Notes under the pieces: model-generated | What the model was told of the DNA's origin: nothing | Databases searched by the model: none | What the model saw: only the letters and a program-made list of their open reading frames with translations | Part shown: positions 26,327 through 35,402 of the stretch, one piece after another | How positions within the stretch are numbered: position 1 is the first letter of the stretch | How the letters are laid out: each line of letters begins with the position of its first letter | Made by a program: the position numbers and the translations under genes | Assembly: GCF_015665295.1 (NCBI RefSeq) | Contig: NZ_JADFAJ010000012.1 | Span: 53,006-117,005 of the forward strand | Reading direction: 5' to 3' | DNA length: 64,000 nt | Source of the DNA: Maricaulis sp. | GTDB taxonomy: Bacteria > Pseudomonadota > Alphaproteobacteria > Caulobacterales > Maricaulaceae

Positions 26327-26370
26327 CACAAAAGGCCCCGGACCTGTCGGTTCGGGGCCTTTTGTGTTTT
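26327..26370 (+). terminator. Intrinsic terminator of fliI-fliJ
   Basis: CACAAAAGGCCCCG and CGGGGCCTTTTGTG form a perfect 14-bp stem with a 12-base loop, followed by TTTT (26367-26370). The A/T pairs at the base of the stem make it usable in both directions. Confidence 0.93.
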
Positions 26371-26395
26371 GGGGGTCGGAAACGGGTGCTGCACA

Positions 26396-26440
26396 GGGGA
26401 CAGGTACAATTAACGCGACGCGTTAATTGTACCTGTCCCC
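26396..26440. repeat. Dispersed palindromic element, copy 2
   Basis: Perfect 21-bp arms beginning GGGGACAGGTACAATTAACG around a 3-base centre, the same 21-3-21 layout as copy 1. Two adjacent stem positions differ from copy 1 (AC for GG) and both are compensated in the other arm. It lies between the convergent fliJ and TonB-receptor genes, 6 bases past the receptor stop. Confidence 0.9.
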
Positions 26441-26446
26441 ATCAGC

Positions 26447-28531
26447 TCAGAACGCCTGCGACCAACTCACATCAAAGCGGAGCGAGCGGCCGGGTTCGCT
26501 GACGCCGGCGAAGACGCGTTCATAATCGTGGTCGAACAGGTTTTCGATACCGGCATTGAGGCGCAGGTGGCTGTCGGCGATCGGTTGCCAGCGGGCATAG
26601 GCGTCGGCGACGACATAGCCCGGCCGGTGTTCGGCCGGATCCAGCGGTTCGTCATAATCACCGGCCGCCTCGATGCGACCGCCCACGGTCAGGCGGGCAT
26701 CCTCGAAACGCCAGCGACCATCCACGAAAACGCGGGTCGGGGCGAGTGAGCCGAGCGGATCGCCGGTGGCGACATCCTTGCCGTCAATGCCGGTGATTGA
26801 CGCGTCGAGCGAGAACGGGCCTTCGGCCAGACCCAGCTGGACCTCATAGCCTTCCAGTTCGGCGGAGCCGACATTGCGGCTCTGCGTGGTGCCGGCCGAG
26901 CAGGGGGCGAAGAAGGGCGGCGCGAAACAGGTCGGATCGAACGCAAAATCGACGAAGAGGTCGATCAGATTGTCGGCCTCGGTCTGATACCAAGAGGCGC
27001 TCATGTCGAGACGGTCAAGGTCGACCCGGTCGGACAGATCCAGTCGCAAGCCGATTTCCAGCGTATCGGTCTCTTCCGGCAGCAGGTCCGGATTAGCGAT
27101 GAATTCGTTCGAGATGAAGGTCGGCGGGCCGAGAATGATGTGCGGCAGCGAGAAATGGGTGCCGTCAAGGTAAAGCTCGTTGATCGACGGTGCCCGGAAG
27201 GCCTCACCCCAGCTGACAAAGATGTTGAAATCATCGAGCGGGGCATAAGTGGCGGCAAAGCGGCTGGAGGTCGCATCGCTGGAGACGGTCGCGGTCGTCG
27301 GCGTCGAGGTCTCGAACCTGTCCTGACGCACGCCTGGCAGCAGGATGACCCGGCCCGGCAGGCCGAAAGGCGCCGGTCCGTCCAGTTCCAGCTGGACCCA
27401 GCCGGCCGAGAACTGGCTGCTGGCATCGGGAGCCCCGCCGCGCACACCATCGGTTTCGGCACTGTCAAAACCGTCCTGGCTGTCCTCGTAATACTCGCCG
27501 CCGACGGTCAGCCCGGCATCAAAGGCGCCAAGGGTGAAGTCGAAACGCTGGTCGAGGCGGATACCGGAGGTTTCCAGGTCGCGACGCAGTTCGCGGCCGG
27601 ACACGGTCTCGGTCTCGTCAACGCCGGTCTCGTGGCGATAGACGGTGACGTCGAGATCGAGCCAGCCAATGGATGGTGGGGCGAAGTTGGCGTTCAGGGT
27701 GATTGCGTCCGAGGTGATGTCCTTGTCGACGAGCGCGTTGAGCGATCCGACCGCGCCGGAACCCTGGGCGTTATTGGGTTCGGTGGCGCTTCCGTCGAAA
27801 GTTTGCCAGCTCAGCTCGGCCCGGATGCCGTCGGCGAGATCCGCACCAAGCTTGAACAGGCCGGAGACGCTGTCGTCATCGGCCGGCAGGTCATCGCCGG
27901 AGCCAAGCGCTATATCGCCGGAGCTGCGGGTCGAGACCGAGGCGAGGGCATCGAACATGCCGCTGCGACCATAGAGGCTGACCGAGCCGCGCTGTTCCTC
28001 ATCGACCGAGCGATAGCCGGCGCCGAGGCCATAGCCCCAGGTCTCACCGTCGCGCAGGAGATCATCGGCGCTGGCGGTGCGGAAGGCGATGACGCCGCCC
28101 GAGGCGCCGGAGCCGTAAAGGGCCGAGGCCGGCCCGCGCACGGCTTCGACGGCAACCAGCATGGCCGGATCGATGAAGACGACGCCGTCATGGGCGGAGC
28201 CGAAATTCTGCCGGGCCCCGTCGAGCAGGAGTGTTGTGTTCTCGCGGCCCTGGCCACGCAGGGAGATGGTCTGGCCGGTCCGCCGCGGGCCGCCGGAGAC
28301 ATCGGCACCGGACATCTGGCGCAACAGGTCGTCCAGGTCAGAGGGGCGGGCCAGGTCGAGGGCCTCGGCGTCGACGGTCGCCGTGGCGCCCGGATACACG
28401 AAACGGTCGAGCCGTGTGTAGGTGGTCTCGACGATGATCACGTCTTCGGCCGTGTCGGTCTCATGGGTTTGGGCGAGGGTCGGGGCGGTGAGGGCGAGCA
28501 GGGCGGTCGACGCCAGAAATGCGCGTTTCAT
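26447..28531 (-). CDS. TonB-dependent outer-membrane receptor
   Basis: A 694-residue receptor with a signal peptide (LLALTAPTLAQ, cleavage near 21). A plug domain follows, with DLDDLLRQMSGADVSGG near 65-81, TISLRGQGRENTTLLLDGAR and AVRGPASALYGSGASGGVI near 130-148. A 22-strand type barrel then runs to the end. NPDLLPEETDTLEIG near 485-499 and the terminal aromatic (SWSQAF) are typical. The plug and barrel resemble heme/siderophore receptors, but the ligand cannot be read. A Fur-like box is 14 bases upstream, and the divergent gene encodes a DUF6607 lipoprotein. Confidence 0.9.
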   Translation of the reverse strand: MKRAFLASTALLALTAPTLAQTHETDTAEDVIIVETTYTRLDRFVYPGATATVDAEALDLARPSDLDDLLRQMSGADVSGGPRRTGQTISLRGQGRENTTLLLDGARQNFGSAHDGVVFIDPAMLVAVEAVRGPASALYGSGASGGVIAFRTASADDLLRDGETWGYGLGAGYRSVDEEQRGSVSLYGRSGMFDALASVSTRSSGDIALGSGDDLPADDDSVSGLFKLGADLADGIRAELSWQTFDGSATEPNNAQGSGAVGSLNALVDKDITSDAITLNANFAPPSIGWLDLDVTVYRHETGVDETETVSGRELRRDLETSGIRLDQRFDFTLGAFDAGLTVGGEYYEDSQDGFDSAETDGVRGGAPDASSQFSAGWVQLELDGPAPFGLPGRVILLPGVRQDRFETSTPTTATVSSDATSSRFAATYAPLDDFNIFVSWGEAFRAPSINELYLDGTHFSLPHIILGPPTFISNEFIANPDLLPEETDTLEIGLRLDLSDRVDLDRLDMSASWYQTEADNLIDLFVDFAFDPTCFAPPFFAPCSAGTTQSRNVGSAELEGYEVQLGLAEGPFSLDASITGIDGKDVATGDPLGSLAPTRVFVDGRWRFEDARLTVGGRIEAAGDYDEPLDPAEHRPGYVVADAYARWQPIADSHLRLNAGIENLFDHDYERVFAGVSEPGRSLRFDVSWSQAF

Positions 28532-28544
28532 GCTGGATCCTTGT

Positions 28545-28559
28545 TGCGAATGATTTGCA
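28545..28559. promoter_or_regulatory. Fur-like inverted repeat
   Basis: TGCGAAT-G-ATTTGCA is a 7-1-7 inverted repeat with one mismatch, 14 bases upstream of the receptor start. The shape is that of alphaproteobacterial Fur/Mur-type boxes. Confidence 0.5.
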
Positions 28560-28586
28560 CTTGCTGCGTTCTGCCGCTTGCTTTAT

Positions 28587-28604
28587 GAGAATGCAAGTGA
28601 GAAT
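28587..28604. promoter_or_regulatory. GAGAAT direct repeat in the receptor/DUF6607 spacer
   Basis: GAGAAT-GCAAGT-GAGAAT is an exact 6-6-6 direct repeat resembling Fur hexamers (GATAAT). It lies between the receptor and DUF6607 starts and might serve the rightward promoter. Confidence 0.35.
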
Positions 28605-28660
28605 CTTTCTTAACAACACGTCAAAATCGTCAGGGTTATTCCTGTCAGCACGAGGGGCTC

Positions 28661-29653
28661 ATGAAACTCGCTTACTTCGCCGCGGTCGCACTGACACTGT
28701 CCGGCTGCGCCACCACAACACCCCAAATTCCGCACACATCAGCGCAACAGGCGCTGCGGCCCGAGCATTCGCAAGCCGCTTTCGAGCAGGACCGGCAGGC
28801 CATTCTCGCCATGCAGGGCGAGTACGCGGTCACCTTCGATTTCCGGGAGATGGTTCCGATCGCCGCGGGCTATGAACCGGCCGATCCGAAATTCACCCAG
28901 GCCCGTGAAGTGGTCGTGGTGGTTGAGGACACGGGCGATTTCATCATGCTGCAGCACTTGCTGATTGTCGGTGCGACGGACAATCCCTTCATCGTCAAGC
29001 ACTGGCGCCAGGACTGGCGCTACGAGCCGGCCACCGTGCTCGCCTTCCAGGGCTTTGATGACTGGACGATCGAGGACGTGGCGGCTGGCGACGCCGCCGG
29101 TGCCTGGTCGCAGACCGTCTACCAGGTCGATGACAGCCCGCGCTATGCCGCTGTCGCGCCCTGGACCCATGACGGCGATGGCATTTCAACCTGGGAACCG
29201 CCGGTCTCCTGGCGTCCGCTGCCGCGCCGCGACGACACCACGCGTGACGATTATGACGTCATCGCCGCCGTCAATCGTCACACGGTGACCTCGTGGGGCT
29301 GGGTCCACGAGCAGGACAATTCCAAACTCGTCCTCGAGGACGGCACACCGCACGAGCTGGTCCGCGAAGTCGGGGTGAACACCTATACCCGCACCGACCT
29401 GTCCAACGGCCAGGCGGCGCTGGACTATTGGGATGCGACGCAGGATTACTGGGCCCTGGTCCGGACTCGTTTCGACGCGCTGGAAAGCGATGGCACGCGC
29501 CGTTTCCACATCGAGGATGATGCCGAAGGCACGCTGCTCTACGGCCCGGTGCTGGAAGCCGGCCAGCGGGTCCTGTTCGGTCTGAGCGATGCCGAGACGG
29601 CGTTCGAGGACGCGGCGACCTATCTGGACAGCCAGATCACCGTCATCGAATAG
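28661..29653 (+). CDS. DUF6607 family lipoprotein
   Basis: A 330-residue predicted lipoprotein with lipobox TLSGC (Cys near 16). The mature part matches the DUF6607 pattern: FEQDRQAILAMQGEYAVTFDF near 41-61, FIVKHWRQDWRYE near 109-121, YQVDDSPRYAAVAPW near 154-168, WRPLPRRDD near 184 and WVHEQDNSKLVLED near 214-227. No function is known to me for the family. Divergent pairing with a TonB receptor and a shared Fur-like spacer suggest a role in metal or heme acquisition, which is inference only. Confidence 0.8.
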   Translation: MKLAYFAAVALTLSGCATTTPQIPHTSAQQALRPEHSQAAFEQDRQAILAMQGEYAVTFDFREMVPIAAGYEPADPKFTQAREVVVVVEDTGDFIMLQHLLIVGATDNPFIVKHWRQDWRYEPATVLAFQGFDDWTIEDVAAGDAAGAWSQTVYQVDDSPRYAAVAPWTHDGDGISTWEPPVSWRPLPRRDDTTRDDYDVIAAVNRHTVTSWGWVHEQDNSKLVLEDGTPHELVREVGVNTYTRTDLSNGQAALDYWDATQDYWALVRTRFDALESDGTRRFHIEDDAEGTLLYGPVLEAGQRVLFGLSDAETAFEDAATYLDSQITVIE

Positions 29654-29680
29654 CCGGCCTTAATCGGACGGAGCCATGGC

Positions 29681-29717
29681 ATGGCGACGGCTATCGGGCC
29701 GTCGCCATTTCCTTTTT
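29681..29717. terminator. Bidirectional terminator between DUF6607 and lysR
   Basis: ATGGCGACGGC (29681-29691) and GCCGTCGCCAT (29698-29708) form a perfect 11-bp stem with a TATCGG loop, followed by TTTCCTTTTT on the plus strand. It overlaps the stop of the convergent lysR gene. Confidence 0.8.
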
Positions 29718-30662
29718 CGCTGTCTCTGTCCAGGGCAGGCGGGCCGGTCCGAGCGTCTCGCAATGCCGGGTAATGGCATCGCGCATCCAGCGCATCGCCC
29801 CGTCCAGCTCGAAACGCCGGTTCCAGTAGACCGAGATCGGGACTTTCGTGATCTCGAAGGGCAGCGGGTAGATGGCAAACCCGCCTTCCTCGACCATTTT
29901 CTCCGCCATGCGCGACGGAACGGACGCGACGAGATCGGTGGTCTTTACCAGATGCACCACCGTGGTCATGTGCTGGGTGGTGACCGCGACGCGGCGGCGA
30001 TGGCCGAGCTTGGCCAGGACTTCATCGACCAGTGATTCCGAGTCGCCGCGTTGCGAGAAATTGACATGTTTGAGACGGGCAAAGGTCTCGATATCGGGTG
30101 TCCCCTTCACATCGGGGTGATCGGCCCGGGTCGCAAAGACATGATGTTCGGACAGGACCGGGCGAACACCGAAGCGTTTCGCCGCCGGCGCTTCCATATG
30201 CATCATGAAATCCAGCTCGCCGGAATCGAGCAGGTCGAGACCTTCGTTGATGTCGACCGAGCGCAGGCGAAGATTGATGTGCGGCGCCTGCTCGCACATC
30301 TCGGCCATCAGCCCGGGCAGGATGAAGACGTCGAAATAATCGGCGCAGCCGATCTGGAATTCACGTCGGCAGTCGCGGGCATCGAAGGACGGCCCGCTGT
30401 CCAGCGCCTGCTCGATATGGCGCAGCGCCTCGCGGACATCCTTGATGATCTCGCTGCAGCGTTCAGTTGGCTCGATGCCGCGCGGCGAGCGCAGGAAGAG
30501 CTGGTCACCGAAGGCCTGGCGCAGGCGCGACAGGGCATTCGAGACGGTCGGCTGGGAAACATTCAGGCGCCGCGCGGCGCGGGTCACATTGCGCTCGTGC
30601 CAGAGCGCATCGAAGGTAATCAAAAGGTTCAGGTCGACATGTTTGAGGCTCAACAGGCTCAT
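29691..30662 (-). CDS. LysR family transcriptional regulator
   Basis: A 323-residue LysR regulator. The winged helix-turn-helix occupies residues 8-66 (VDLNLLITFDALWHERNVTRAARRL, split by the turn before SQPTVSNALSRLR). The C-terminal sensor domain has FDVFILPGLMAEM near 110 and DLLDSGELDFMMHME near 143, resembling the NodD/aromatic-response branch. It is the last gene of the leftward cluster, 28 bases after the barrel gene, so it may regulate that envelope transport unit. The effector is unknown. Confidence 0.9.
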   Translation of the reverse strand: MSLLSLKHVDLNLLITFDALWHERNVTRAARRLNVSQPTVSNALSRLRQAFGDQLFLRSPRGIEPTERCSEIIKDVREALRHIEQALDSGPSFDARDCRREFQIGCADYFDVFILPGLMAEMCEQAPHINLRLRSVDINEGLDLLDSGELDFMMHMEAPAAKRFGVRPVLSEHHVFATRADHPDVKGTPDIETFARLKHVNFSQRGDSESLVDEVLAKLGHRRRVAVTTQHMTTVVHLVKTTDLVASVPSRMAEKMVEEGGFAIYPLPFEITKVPISVYWNRRFELDGAMRWMRDAITRHCETLGPARLPWTETAKKEMATAR

Positions 30663-30690
30663 CCTTCTCGCACGCTCCTATCGGTCCGGC

Positions 30691-31920
30691 TCAAAAATGC
30701 CGCGTGACACGAAGGGTGACCGCATCATCCCTCCGGACACTGGCCAGGGCATCGGCCGGATCAATGTTGACGGTGAACCGCCCCTCGACTTCGACAACTA
30801 TATGGGAACCGAAACGGCGTTCTGCTTCGATCAGGACTGCGCTTGAGCCGTTTTCGACGTCGATAACGGCGCCTCCGAGCACGGATGTGTCCCGCATGTC
30901 ATTGAAAGCAAGGCGCCCTCCCAGGAAAACATCATTGTCGAAGGCGGTGGGCGGCGCGACGGCCGGATCACTGTCCCGGCCGTCGGAATGGTATTCGGCC
31001 AGCACCCCGAAATCGGCGCCGGACGCGGTGACGCCGTAGAAGGTGTATTCCAGGCCGCCGGTGAAGGCCGCAAACGTGTCGCCCTGGCCTTCGCGGACGA
31101 TGGCCTCGCCCTTCCACAGCCAGGCGCCGCGTGTCAGCTGGATGTCGGCGGAGACCTGCGAGATGATGGCATAGAGCGGGCGCAAAGTCTGGCCGTCGGC
31201 CGAGGGCACAAAGCCGGGTTCGCGGCTGGTCCCGTGAAAGGCGGCGAGGCCGATATCCCAGTCGCCGATATAGTGGCTCCAGCGGGCGGCCAGATCGACA
31301 TGGCGTTCTTCATCGTCGTTTTCGTAGATCGGGGCATCGGTATCGACGACCAGCGGGGCGCGAAGACGGCCCTCGCGACCCGGGAAGGTACGCTCGCGAA
31401 AGCCCGGCAGGATGTAGGCTTCCAGCCGGCCCCAATCGGTCTGGCGGGTCAGGCGGATGGCCGGCTGGCCCAGCTTGTCCTCGCCATCGCTGTCCTCGAC
31501 GCTGTCGGTCTGGTTGATGATGTCGACGAGGTGACGCGATTCCGTGGTGCCCCAGAACACCTTGATCAGCCCGGCCTCCAGTGTGAAGGCGTCGCCGACA
31601 TGGCGATAGAACCCCTCCCGCAGATCAGCATGGCTGCGCTCATCATCAACCGCATCGAGACGCAGGCGCGGGACCAGGACAAGCTGGTGCCGGCGGTCGC
31701 CGCTGCGCCAGCGTAACTCGCCTTCGAAAATGATCGAGCTCTGCGGCCCGTCCTCCTGGCCGTCAAACGCCGGGTCTTCGGTGAAGAGCCGGGCTTCCAG
31801 ACCGACGGAGCCGCCGGTGTCCCAGCCCTGGGACAGGGCGCTCGAGGCGCCGAATATCACGGCCGCCAGGACAAGCAGCGGCATGATCAGGGATTTCAGG
31901 GTACGCATCAGGGACCTCAT
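30691..31920 (-). CDS. Predicted outer-membrane beta-barrel of a transport cluster
   Basis: A 409-residue protein read from ATG 31920 with AAGAGG 7 bases upstream. It has a signal peptide (MPLLVLAAVIFGASSALSQ). The mature part is built of alternating strands typical of a barrel, such as SIIFEGELRWRSGDRRHQLVL near 65-85, and ends in RVTRHF with a terminal Phe. KVFWGTTESRHLVDIINQTD near 123-142 resembles a motif seen in DUF1302-like porins. It lies downstream of genes for an MMPL permease and a LolA-like protein, and could be their outer-membrane partner. Confidence 0.65.
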   Translation of the reverse strand: MRSLMRTLKSLIMPLLVLAAVIFGASSALSQGWDTGGSVGLEARLFTEDPAFDGQEDGPQSSIIFEGELRWRSGDRRHQLVLVPRLRLDAVDDERSHADLREGFYRHVGDAFTLEAGLIKVFWGTTESRHLVDIINQTDSVEDSDGEDKLGQPAIRLTRQTDWGRLEAYILPGFRERTFPGREGRLRAPLVVDTDAPIYENDDEERHVDLAARWSHYIGDWDIGLAAFHGTSREPGFVPSADGQTLRPLYAIISQVSADIQLTRGAWLWKGEAIVREGQGDTFAAFTGGLEYTFYGVTASGADFGVLAEYHSDGRDSDPAVAPPTAFDNDVFLGGRLAFNDMRDTSVLGGAVIDVENGSSAVLIEAERRFGSHIVVEVEGRFTVNIDPADALASVRRDDAVTLRVTRHF

Positions 31921-31944
31921 GTTTGGCCTCTTGGTTGACAAGCC

Positions 31945-31984
31945 GCAGCGACGGCGCGGGCTGGGGGAGGCGCGCCGTCGCTGC
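31945..31984. promoter_or_regulatory. 14-bp perfect hairpin between cotranscribed genes
   Basis: GCAGCGACGGCGCG and CGCGCCGTCGCTGC form a perfect stem around a 12-base G-rich loop, between the LolA-like and barrel genes. Without a T-run it is more likely an mRNA-processing or stability element, or an attenuator, than a terminator. Confidence 0.55.
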
Positions 31985-32035
31985 AGCCGCTGACTCGGTG
32001 GCGACCGGACAGGGCGGCCACCGGATGGCTGGCGG

Positions 32036-32899
32036 TCAGTACTGGCGTTCCAGCACGCCGCGTTCGAAGTCATTTCCGGTCAGCCCGATGCCGAACTCGA
32101 ACGTGCCATAGGTGAGCAGGGTTGATTTGCCGGTCTGGTGATTGGTCATGCTCAGGCGATGCGCCCGCCAGATCCCGTCGCCGTATTCGCGGTAATCGCC
32201 GAGATCGAGCGTCTTGAGGAGATCGCCGCGCCGGTCGAAGAACTCGATCCGCCGGATCTGATGGATCGACTGGTCGATATAGGAGACCTGCCGCGAATAG
32301 CCGGAATTCTCATAACGGGGGAAGCGCTCGACGACATCGGTCGGCAGGGTCTCGCCATCCACCGTGATGGCCTCGGTGGTCAGATAGTTGTGCTCATACT
32401 TGTTGAGTTCGACCGCGGTGAAATCCTCGAAGGCGAATTCCGAGCCGACGAAGGGCCCCGACTTGTTGGCCGAGGAAATCCGCCGCACCCGGGCCAGCGC
32501 CGGCAGGTAGAGCCACTGGTCGTCCGGCTCCAGGATATGGGCGTGGCTGAGCAGCGCGGTGCCTTGGACGTCGGCCGGGGTGTCGAACACCACCACGGAC
32601 TTGTCACCGACCGTATTGTCCGCCCGCTCCAGCGTCTGGAAGCTGAGCTGACGCGTGGTCTCCTGACCGGCCGCATTGCGCAGCGTCATGGTCGCCTCGA
32701 CCCGGCTGTCGCCGAAGCCATTGTCGGAATTGTCCGAGCGCATGGCGATCTCGTATCCGCGCCGCTCGCTGTCGCTGTCGACCCAGGCCGGCAATTCGGC
32801 GTCCTGGGCAAAGGCGGTCGGTACCGGACCGGCCAGGGCGAGCACGCTCGCCAGGGCCAGAAGGGATTTACTGGGCGGGTTGAAAGCTTTGGTCTTCAT
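32036..32899 (-). CDS. LolA-like outer-membrane lipoprotein-sorting family protein
   Basis: A 287-residue exported protein read from ATG 32899 (GGAGA upstream; signal peptide ending PTAFAQ). The mature part matches the LolA-like family found beside MMPL permeases: YEIAMRSDNSDNGFGDSRVEATMTL near 50-72, VVVFDTPADVQGTALLSHAH near 105-124, QWLYLPALARVRRIS near 131-145 and SEFAFEDF near 156. The fold is an open barrel that binds lipid tails. The start lies 32 bases inside the upstream permease gene. It is likely a periplasmic lipid or hydrophobe carrier for that permease. Confidence 0.82.
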   Translation of the reverse strand: MKTKAFNPPSKSLLALASVLALAGPVPTAFAQDAELPAWVDSDSERRGYEIAMRSDNSDNGFGDSRVEATMTLRNAAGQETTRQLSFQTLERADNTVGDKSVVVFDTPADVQGTALLSHAHILEPDDQWLYLPALARVRRISSANKSGPFVGSEFAFEDFTAVELNKYEHNYLTTEAITVDGETLPTDVVERFPRYENSGYSRQVSYIDQSIHQIRRIEFFDRRGDLLKTLDLGDYREYGDGIWRAHRLSMTNHQTGKSTLLTYGTFEFGIGLTGNDFERGVLERQY

Positions 32900-35246
32900 C
32901 ACGGTTGTCTCCGGATCGGGTTTTCGGGGCGGCAAGCTTGTTCAGCTCGACGAGGAGGGCCGGCAGGAGCAGGAAATCGAGCACCAGGGCGAAGACGATC
33001 GCCAGGGCGGTCAGAAGTCCCATGTCGGCATTGAGCTTGAAGGTGGACAGGGCCAGCACGGCGAAGCCGGCGGCGAGGATGATGGTGTTGATCACGATCG
33101 CCATGCCAACCGTCTCGAAAGCGTAGCGGATGGCCCCGGCGGTATCGGCACCGCGCTCAACACGGGCCCGCCGGTACTTGGTCAGGAAGTGGACCGTGTC
33201 ATCGACGACAATGCCAAGCGACACCGCGCCCACGGCGGCAACCGAGAAGCCGACCGTTCCCACCAGCAGGGCCCAGACGCCGAAGGTCGTCAGGATGGGC
33301 AATGTGTTGGGGATCAGGCTCAACGCACCCAGCCGCAGGGACCGCAGGGCCAGCACCATGACCAGGCCGATGGCCAGCACGGCGATGATATTGCCCGAGA
33401 TCATCGAGTTCACATTGCGCTCGGCGACATAGGCGAACATCACCTGGGCGCCGGTGGCCGATGTGTGCATGTAGTCGGGCGTATTGCTCGCCAGCCAGGC
33501 TTCCGCCGCGTCGAGGAAGGCCTTGGTCTCCCCGGTCGTGACATTGTCCAGCGTGACGGTCAGGCGCGAGGCCGACTTGTCGATATTGATGCGGTCGTTG
33601 AGGTCGAGCCCATAGGGCAGGGAAAGCTCGTAGAGCAGCAGGTATTGCGCTGCCAGGCCGCGATCGTCCGGCAATGTGTAGAAGGCCGGATCATCGCCAT
33701 GCAGGTTGCGATTGAGGCGCCGCATGATGTCGGTGACCGAATAGACATGGGTCACATTGCCCTGTGACCTGGCCCAGGCCGCGAAGTCGTCGAGATGCTG
33801 CAGGTATTCCGGTTCCGCGATCCCGCCAGCGCCGGCCGCCGGCACCGAGAACTCGATCGGATAGAGACCGAAGTCCTGCAGGGCCAGGTCGTTGTCGCGC
33901 CGGACTTCAAGCGAGGTGCCGAAATAATTCACCCACTGATCATTCAGATTGATGGTCGGGATGAGCGCGACCAGGGCTGCCGATCCCGCCACCGTGGCGA
34001 TCAGGACCGGACGGCTGTTGCGGGTCACGAAGTCGGCCAGCTGGCCCATGCGGGCCGTGGCGTCCCGACCGTCCGACTTGCGCGGCGCAGCCTTCATCGG
34101 CAGCAGCGACACGATGGCCGGCAGGAAGGTGATGGACAGCAGCCAGGCTCCGGCGATCCCGATCGCCGTCATCGTGCCGAGATGGCCGAAGGGCGGCGAG
34201 TCCGACAGGTTCAGCGCCATGAAGCCGATGATCGTCGTCAGCGAGGTGATGGTGACGGCGAGGAAGTTGATCCGCACGGCGTCGATGATGGCATCGCGCT
34301 TGGCCAGCCCGTCGCGCATGCGCTGGCGCATCGACATCAGGATGTGGATCGAATCCGCGATGGCCAGTGTGAGGACAATGGTCGGGGCCGAGGCCGAGAC
34401 CGGGGTCAGCCCGATCGCCATGAAGCCGGCCGAGCCCATCGCAACAATGGTCGAGAACAGGATCAGGAAGAGGGTCGCCAGCGTCCCGCTCCACGAGCGG
34501 ATGGCGATCATCATGATGACCAGAAGGACGAGATACATGAGCGGAATGAGCTTCGCCATGTCGCCCATGCCGCTTTCCATGAAGGCATTGTTCATCATCG
34601 AGATGCCCGACAGCACGATGTCGATATCGGGATATTCCGCCTCGATCCGGTCGCGCAGGGCGCGCACGACGGCGACCGATTCCGGTACTTCCATGGAGTG
34701 AAGTTCCGGGTATTGCAGGACGATATTGATCGCCGTCACCGAACCGTCCGGCGTCACCAGCTGGTTGCGCAGGAGCGGTTCATTGAGGGCAATGGCCCGG
34801 CGCTCCAGAAGGTCGCCGCGGTCGAGCGAGCGGGCGTCGCGGACCAGGTCCTCGACGATCAGATCGTCGCCCTGCGCCCAGGTGTGTTGGAAATTGGTGA
34901 TGGAATCGACGCGGATGGCGTAGGGAACCTGCCAGCCGGCCTCGGTGATCTCCTCGACCACGGCCAGCGTGTTGGCGGAAAACACATTGCCGTCTGCGGG
35001 ACGCACCACGATCAGCACATTGTCGTTCTTGGTGTAGGTCGCCTGGAAGGTCTCGAAGGCGGCAAGTTCGGGGTTCTCGTCAGAGAAGAAGGCCCGGTAA
35101 TTGGTGTCGAATGCGAGGTTCGGCATGCCGGTGGCAAAGCCGAAAGTGGCGACGAGGGTGGCGAGGATCACCAGCCAGCGCCAGCGGATCATGCGCTCGG
35201 CCAGGGCCGTTGCAAATTGATCCGTGCGGTTTCTGATTGCGCCCAT
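32868..35246 (-). CDS. MMPL/RND-family transporter permease
   Basis: A 792-residue inner-membrane permease read from ATG 35246 (AAAGGA upstream). It has the duplicated RND layout: one N-terminal span (RWLVILATLVATFGFATG), a large periplasmic loop, five spans including the sterol-sensing-like block LIPLMYLVLLVIMM to LLPMKAA (near 245-395), then a second loop and spans. The end reads VLALSTFKLNADMGLLTALAIVFALVLDFLLLPALL. It is of the lipid/hydrophobe exporter type rather than the drug-efflux type; no membrane-fusion protein gene is nearby. The 3' end overlaps the LolA-like gene. Confidence 0.88.
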   Translation of the reverse strand: MGAIRNRTDQFATALAERMIRWRWLVILATLVATFGFATGMPNLAFDTNYRAFFSDENPELAAFETFQATYTKNDNVLIVVRPADGNVFSANTLAVVEEITEAGWQVPYAIRVDSITNFQHTWAQGDDLIVEDLVRDARSLDRGDLLERRAIALNEPLLRNQLVTPDGSVTAINIVLQYPELHSMEVPESVAVVRALRDRIEAEYPDIDIVLSGISMMNNAFMESGMGDMAKLIPLMYLVLLVIMMIAIRSWSGTLATLFLILFSTIVAMGSAGFMAIGLTPVSASAPTIVLTLAIADSIHILMSMRQRMRDGLAKRDAIIDAVRINFLAVTITSLTTIIGFMALNLSDSPPFGHLGTMTAIGIAGAWLLSITFLPAIVSLLPMKAAPRKSDGRDATARMGQLADFVTRNSRPVLIATVAGSAALVALIPTINLNDQWVNYFGTSLEVRRDNDLALQDFGLYPIEFSVPAAGAGGIAEPEYLQHLDDFAAWARSQGNVTHVYSVTDIMRRLNRNLHGDDPAFYTLPDDRGLAAQYLLLYELSLPYGLDLNDRINIDKSASRLTVTLDNVTTGETKAFLDAAEAWLASNTPDYMHTSATGAQVMFAYVAERNVNSMISGNIIAVLAIGLVMVLALRSLRLGALSLIPNTLPILTTFGVWALLVGTVGFSVAAVGAVSLGIVVDDTVHFLTKYRRARVERGADTAGAIRYAFETVGMAIVINTIILAAGFAVLALSTFKLNADMGLLTALAIVFALVLDFLLLPALLVELNKLAAPKTRSGDNRDEDQSFQPAQ

Positions 35247-35375
35247 GACGGGTCCTTTCGGGCATACGGATTGCGGCACCGGACGCGGTGGCTTCCGGCG
35301 GCGGTCGCGGCGATATCGCGCGCGGTTCAGGTGTCAGAGTGTCAGGTGTGGGTGCGTGTCAGCGCACACGGGCGC

Positions 35376-35402
35376 TCAGCGCCGGTCGGCCAATATCTTC
35401 AT
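35376..35402 (-). CDS. Possible 8-residue leader peptide
   Basis: ATG at 35402 is preceded by a perfect AAGGAGG (35410-35416) at 7-base spacing, the strongest ribosome-binding site seen around this operon. The frame encodes MKILADRR then TGA. It is in the same frame as, and 130 bases upstream of, the MMPL permease. It may be a regulatory upstream ORF or the remnant of a longer gene start. Confidence 0.4.
   Translation of the reverse strand: MKILADRR

Noticed and set aside
35331..35362. CRISPR-like repeats (GTGTCAG three times)
   Set aside because: Units are 7 bases with irregular short spacing and no cas genes; at best operator-type direct repeats.
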